From contig NZ_SOAP01000002.1 in assembly GCF_004364805.1 (NCBI RefSeq), positions 868,001-932,000 of the forward strand: a DNA stretch of 64,000 nt. Direction: 5' to 3'. Source of the stretch: Pelagimonas phthalicica. GTDB taxonomy: Bacteria; Pseudomonadota; Alphaproteobacteria; Rhodobacterales; Rhodobacteraceae. Position numbers and translations under genes: made by a program. The notes below the pieces were generated by a model. That model searched no databases and was not told where the DNA came from. It was given only the letters and a program-made list of their open reading frames with translations. How positions within the stretch are numbered: the first letter of the stretch is position 1; every line of letters starts with the position of its first letter. Positions 60,398-64,000 of this stretch are shown in pieces.

Positions 60398-61561
60398 TTA
60401 CCCAATCGGCATTCGCTGCTCGGCGATTTCCGCCCACCAGCTGCACCCGGCCGGGATGGCCTCGTCGTTAAAGTTATATTCCGGGTGATGCACCATGGCC
60501 GTGTCGCCATTGCCCACCAGAATATAGGCCCCTGGCCGCTCTTCGAGCATAAAGGCAAAATCTTCACCGCCCATGACCAGCGGGGCCTCTTCGCAATGAC
60601 CAGAAACGGATTTCGCCACGTCTGCGGCAAATTCGGTCTGCTCTTCGCTATTCACCATCACCGGATAGCCCTTGTGATAGGTCACATCAGCGGTCCCACC
60701 AAAGGTTGCCGCGATCCCATCACAAATTGCCTGAATGCGTTCTTCGGCCAAGCTGCGCATCTCTGCAGACATGGTGCGCACAGTTCCCTTCAGATGCACG
60801 CTTTGCGGAATCACATTGTACGCATTTGAGGAGGTTTCAAACGAAGTCACCGAGACCACGATCTGATCGACCGGGTCCGCATTGCGCGAGGCAATGGTTT
60901 GCAGCGCCAGCACCGCTTGCGACGCCATCACCGTGCTATCCACTGTCTCATGTGGTTTGGCGGCATGACCACCGCGTCCTTCAAAGACGATGTCAAACTG
61001 ATCCGTCGCCGCAAAGAACGCCCCGGGGCGAATGGCAAACTCGCCAACCGCATGGCCAGGCCAGTTGTGCATGCCATAGACTTCCTGGATGTTCCAACGT
61101 TCCATCATGCCGTCTTCACACATCTCGCGGCCACCGCCGCCGCCCTCTTCGGCAGGTTGGAAAATCACCACAACCGTGCCGTCAAAGTTACGCGTTTCAG
61201 ACAGGTATTTCGCCGCCCCCAGCAACATCGCCGTATGCCCATCATGACCACAGGCATGCATCGCACCCGGCGTTTTCGAAGCATAGTCCAGACCCGTCGC
61301 CTCGAGAATCGGCAGCGCATCCATATCGGCGCGCAGACCAATCACCTTGCCCGAGCCGGTCTCGCGCCCCTTGATCACGCCAACAACGCCGGTGCGCCCG
61401 ATGCCGGTCACGATCTCATCACAGCCAAATTCCTTGAGCTTATCCGCCACCACCTGTGCGGTGCGATGGGTCTCAAACAGGATTTCAGGATGTTCGTGCA
61501 GATCGCGTCGCCACAGGGTGATTTCGTCCTGCAACTCGGCAAAGCGGTTTTTGACGGGCAT
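60398..61561 (-). CDS. M20-family amidohydrolase (hippurate-hydrolase type)
   Basis: 387 residues from ATG 61561 (GGAG 7 bases upstream). Metal-dependent N-acyl amino acid amidohydrolase, with LRADMDALPI, HACGHDGHTAMLLGAA and FQPAEEGGGGGREMCEDG, then VMGGEDFAFML. The dimerisation domain insert is in the middle (about 185-300). It fits the HipO/IAA-amino-acid-hydrolase group; the substrate is unknown. Another M20 enzyme (argE) lies 180 bp upstream on the same strand. Confidence 0.94.
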   Translation of the reverse strand: MPVKNRFAELQDEITLWRRDLHEHPEILFETHRTAQVVADKLKEFGCDEIVTGIGRTGVVGVIKGRETGSGKVIGLRADMDALPILEATGLDYASKTPGAMHACGHDGHTAMLLGAAKYLSETRNFDGTVVVIFQPAEEGGGGGREMCEDGMMERWNIQEVYGMHNWPGHAVGEFAIRPGAFFAATDQFDIVFEGRGGHAAKPHETVDSTVMASQAVLALQTIASRNADPVDQIVVSVTSFETSSNAYNVIPQSVHLKGTVRTMSAEMRSLAEERIQAICDGIAATFGGTADVTYHKGYPVMVNSEEQTEFAADVAKSVSGHCEEAPLVMGGEDFAFMLEERPGAYILVGNGDTAMVHHPEYNFNDEAIPAGCSWWAEIAEQRMPIG

Positions 61562-61740
61562 GAAAGGCTCCATGTTGAAAGGAAACAGGGGTCAAACGCG
61601 CCCCTGAAACGATGTAGGATGATGCGCCAACCTTGGCAGCGCAATTCGGCCAAGACAAGTGGTCAGGAGTACGAACGCCCCCGCGCAATTTGTACAATTC
61701 ACACCCGATTTTGCACAGATTGCACAGTCATCAACCGGGA

Positions 61741-62895
61741 TCAGGCCAATCGCTGCAACAGCCGCTCCATAAACGCCTGCCCTTCGTTGAATTGCGCCAC
61801 GGTGATAAATTCGTTGGGCTGATGCGCCACATCGATATTGCCCGGACCACAGACGACGGTTTTATACCCGGCTGACTGGAAATGGCTGGCCTCGGTGCCA
61901 TAGCTCACAAACCCATCCGAATTGTCCCCGGTCAACTGGCGCACCATCGCCTCGGCTGTGTTATCCTGCTCTGGCGCAAAGGGTGGCAGCGAAAAGATCT
62001 CGGTCGCAACGATGGCCGTTTCGGGTCGAATGGCGCGCATCTCAGCCTCAACCTTGGCACGCTCTGCCTCAAACGCCGCGCGCCAGTGATCCAAGCTTTC
62101 CCCCGGCACAACCCGAAAGCCCAGGCCAAAATGGCAATCCTTGGCGGTGATGTTATGGGCGGTGCCCCCTTCGATCACCCCGACATGGACATTGGTGTAG
62201 GGCGGGTAAAACAGTTCTGCCATCCCTTGCGGCTCAGCGGCCTCTTGTGATGCATTCACCTGATTGCACCATTCGATCAGCTTGGCTGCAAACATGATCG
62301 CACTGACGCCCTCATTCAAGATCGAGCTATGCACCTCAAACCCTTGAACATGAACGTTATAGCCAACAAATCCCTTATGGCCCAAAACAGCGCGCATCAT
62401 GGTCGGTTCGCCAATGATCACATCGCTGGCCTTGGGCAAAATCGCCATATCGGCAATCAACCCCGGCGCGCCGGTACAGCCGATTTCCTCGTCAAAGCTC
62501 AGCGCGATTTGCAAAGGCCGGGTGATCCCGTGCCGCGCCGCCTCGACCAGCGCCCAAATCGCCAAAGCATCAAAGCCTTTCATATCGGTGGAGCCGCGCC
62601 CATAAAGACGCCCGTCTTTTTCGGTCAACACAAACGGATCGGTGACCCAGTCCTGCCCGTCGACTGGAACCACATCCGTGTGCCCGGACAAGATCACCCC
62701 ACCGGCAATCTCTGGCCCGACATGGGCAAACAGCGCGGCCTTGTCCCGCGCATCGTTCCAATGGCGATGGCAGGTGATACCATGTCCGGTCAGATAGGTC
62801 TCAACCCAGTCAATAAGCGCCAGATTGCTTTTGGCCGACACCGTATCAAAGGCGACCAGCCGCTCCAGAATCTCACGCGGTGACAAGACCTGCAT
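61741..62895 (-). CDS. argE: Acetylornithine deacetylase (M20 family)
   Basis: 384 residues. Removes acetyl from N-acetylornithine in arginine synthesis. Landmarks are VILSGHTDVVPVDGQDW (metal His, Asp), YGRGSTDMKGFDALAI, the acidic FDEEIGCTGAPGLI and the C-terminal VCGPGNIDVAHQPNEFI. AGGAGG precedes the ATG at 62895, and the ribosome-site region borders a family 1 repeat. Family is secure; substrate assigned by similarity. Confidence 0.93.
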   Translation of the reverse strand: MQVLSPREILERLVAFDTVSAKSNLALIDWVETYLTGHGITCHRHWNDARDKAALFAHVGPEIAGGVILSGHTDVVPVDGQDWVTDPFVLTEKDGRLYGRGSTDMKGFDALAIWALVEAARHGITRPLQIALSFDEEIGCTGAPGLIADMAILPKASDVIIGEPTMMRAVLGHKGFVGYNVHVQGFEVHSSILNEGVSAIMFAAKLIEWCNQVNASQEAAEPQGMAELFYPPYTNVHVGVIEGGTAHNITAKDCHFGLGFRVVPGESLDHWRAAFEAERAKVEAEMRAIRPETAIVATEIFSLPPFAPEQDNTAEAMVRQLTGDNSDGFVSYGTEASHFQSAGYKTVVCGPGNIDVAHQPNEFITVAQFNEGQAFMERLLQRLA

Positions 62896-62906
62896 GCAGA
62901 CCTCCT

Positions 62907-62977
62907 GTTTCTTCTTGGTCCAAATATTCTCGGGGGGAGCGTCGCGCTTGCGCGACGTGGGGGGCAGACAGCCCCCC
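62907..62977 (+). repeat. Dispersed repeat family 1, copy E (diverged)
   Basis: GTTTCTTCTTGGTCC, AAATATTCTCGGGG, stem GTCGCGC/GCGCGAC and a terminal GGGGGGCAGACAGCCCCCC. The ends match the family only partly. It lies in the leader of argE. Confidence 0.65.
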
Positions 62978-63014
62978 GCCCCGCCCGCGGCACGCGCCTA
63001 AGCTTTTACAAAGC

Positions 63015-64000
63015 TTAATACCCGCTATCGGAAATCAGCACTTTGTGGCCCGGGCTGACCTCTTTGTATTCCGACGGTCCCGGCTCATGGCCAACCGGAT
63101 GGATCGGCGATGGGATCGGTTTAAAGTTCAGATCCTTCTCTGACTTGCGCTGGCGCGGGTCGGCAATGGGCACCGCGCTCATCAGGGCCTTGGTATAGGC
63201 ATGTTGCGGGTTCTCAAACACCTCGCGGCGCGGGCCCAATTCAACAATCCGCCCCAGATACATCACGCCGACCTGATGGCTGACGCGCTCAACCACCGCC
63301 ATATCGTGGCTGATGAACAGATAGCCCAGCCCCAATTCTTCTTGCAGCTCCATCATCAGGTTGATCACCTGCGCCTGCACCGACACATCCAGCGCCGAAA
63401 CCGCTTCATCCGCGACAATCAGTTTGGGGTTCAAAGCCAAAGCCCGCGCGATGGCGATACGCTGACGTTGCCCACCCGACAGCTCATGCGGATAGCGGCG
63501 CATAAAGCTGCGCGGCAATTCCACCCGGTCAAACAGATTGGCCACCCGGTCATTGATCGCGCTGCCACTATCGACATTGTAATTCTTCAGGGGCTCCGCC
63601 ACCTGATCCGCCAACTGCAATTGCGGGTTCAGTGAGGCAAAGGGATCCTGAAAGATCATCTGCATTTCGCGACGCTCATCCCGCAGCTCAGCCGGAGACA
63701 GGGCCATCACATCCTTCCCGTCGAGATCAATCTTGCCGGAGAGCGGGTCAACCAGACGCAAGATCGAGCGCCCCGCCGTGGATTTACCGCATCCGGATTC
63801 GCCCACAAGTGACAGGGTTTGCCCCTTGTTGATAGTAAAGGAAACATCCTCAACCGCGTGAACATTCGCCACCGTACGGCGAAAGAAACCACCTTTGACC
63901 GGAAAGCGCGTTGTCAGGTTCTCAACCGTCAACAGCCGTTCTTCTGATCCGGTAATGGGCTGCGGATCATGATCTTCCTGACCAACCAGGCGCATGGGTT
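63015..64000 (-). CDS. Peptide-type ABC transporter ATPase (DppF/OppF-like), N-terminus probably cut
   Basis: An ATG at 63995 gives 326 residues; the window ends 5 bases further, so the true start is unknown. Walker A LVGESGCGKST, signature ELSGGQRQRIAIARAL, Walker B LIVADEAVSALDVS and switch ISHDMAVV are intact. The oligopeptide C-terminal domain (HAYTKALMSAVPIADP) is typical of DppF/OppF. The N-terminal 22 residues (EDHDPQPITGSEERLLTVENL) look like a linker between two halves, so this may be the C-terminal half of a fused DppDF-type protein. Confidence 0.88.
   Translation of the reverse strand, partial: PMRLVGQEDHDPQPITGSEERLLTVENLTTRFPVKGGFFRRTVANVHAVEDVSFTINKGQTLSLVGESGCGKSTAGRSILRLVDPLSGKIDLDGKDVMALSPAELRDERREMQMIFQDPFASLNPQLQLADQVAEPLKNYNVDSGSAINDRVANLFDRVELPRSFMRRYPHELSGGQRQRIAIARALALNPKLIVADEAVSALDVSVQAQVINLMMELQEELGLGYLFISHDMAVVERVSHQVGVMYLGRIVELGPRREVFENPQHAYTKALMSAVPIADPRQRKSEKDLNFKPIPSPIHPVGHEPGPSEYKEVSPGHKVLISDSGY

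Overview
The window looks like a chromosomal segment of a marine alphaproteobacterium of the family Rhodobacteraceae (Roseobacter group). The evidence is gene content and order: a cysK-trgB-trgA locus, an iscR-led SUF operon in the Rhodobacter style, bioY-bioB next to a BioR-type GntR regulator with BioR boxes, a bactofilin joined to an M23 peptidase, and GC-rich, tightly packed genes with many GTGA/ATGA overlaps. No integrase, transposase, phage gene, CRISPR array or rRNA was seen. Both window ends cut genes (cysK on the left, probably a dipeptide-type ABC ATPase on the right).

Layout. 1-6.2 kb: cysteine synthase, TrgB (Nudix) and TrgA, photolyase with a PLP enzyme, a VOC protein and a DinB protein. 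6.4-10.3 kb: an orphan LivJ-type binding protein followed by a chemoreceptor with a very large periplasmic domain. 10.4-20.4 kb: tRNA-Arg(CCG), then a 14-gene minus-strand SUF operon (iscR, nifS-like, sufB, six small accessory genes, sufC, sufD, two Yip1-like membrane genes, sufS). 20.5-31.2 kb: hydrolase, a tandem-HD protein, lpdA, an MFS transporter, queA and a 1095-residue AsmA-like protein. 31.3-39 kb: bcp, DUF455 ferritin-like protein, M23 peptidase-bactofilin pair, macro domain protein, a flavin halogenase-like enzyme and a U32 protein with a Cys-rich tail. 39-41.4 kb: biotin uptake, synthesis and regulation. 41.5-53.9 kb: HNH nuclease, a secreted S1 protease/Sel1 protein, esterase-alkA-cobK, MFS, a squalene/phytoene-synthase-like protein, cimA-cysS, a DMT transporter and a VOC protein divergent from soxR. 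54-64 kb: small enzymes, mltG-fabF, a glycosyltransferase, rsgA, two M20 hydrolases and an ABC ATPase.

Regulatory and structural DNA is unusually readable here: a SoxR box between soxR and a VOC gene, two BioR boxes before bioYB, a TTTAGAA/TTCTAAA palindrome upstream of iscR, a 17-bp-spaced promoter for tRNA-Arg, and two dispersed intergenic repeat families (five copies of a CCCGGGGAGTC...GGGGCAGCGCCCC element; two copies of a double hairpin placed just after stop codons). One gap holds a perfect 20-bp inverted repeat whose loop is an ideal G-quadruplex motif.

Most interesting leads: the binding-protein/chemoreceptor pair, the S1 protease-coiled coil-Sel1-peptidoglycan-binding protein, the G4-loop hairpin, the two repeat families, the tandem HD fusion, the CTG start of trgB and the accessory gene block inside the SUF operon. 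All functions are read from motifs and general family knowledge; no database search was possible.
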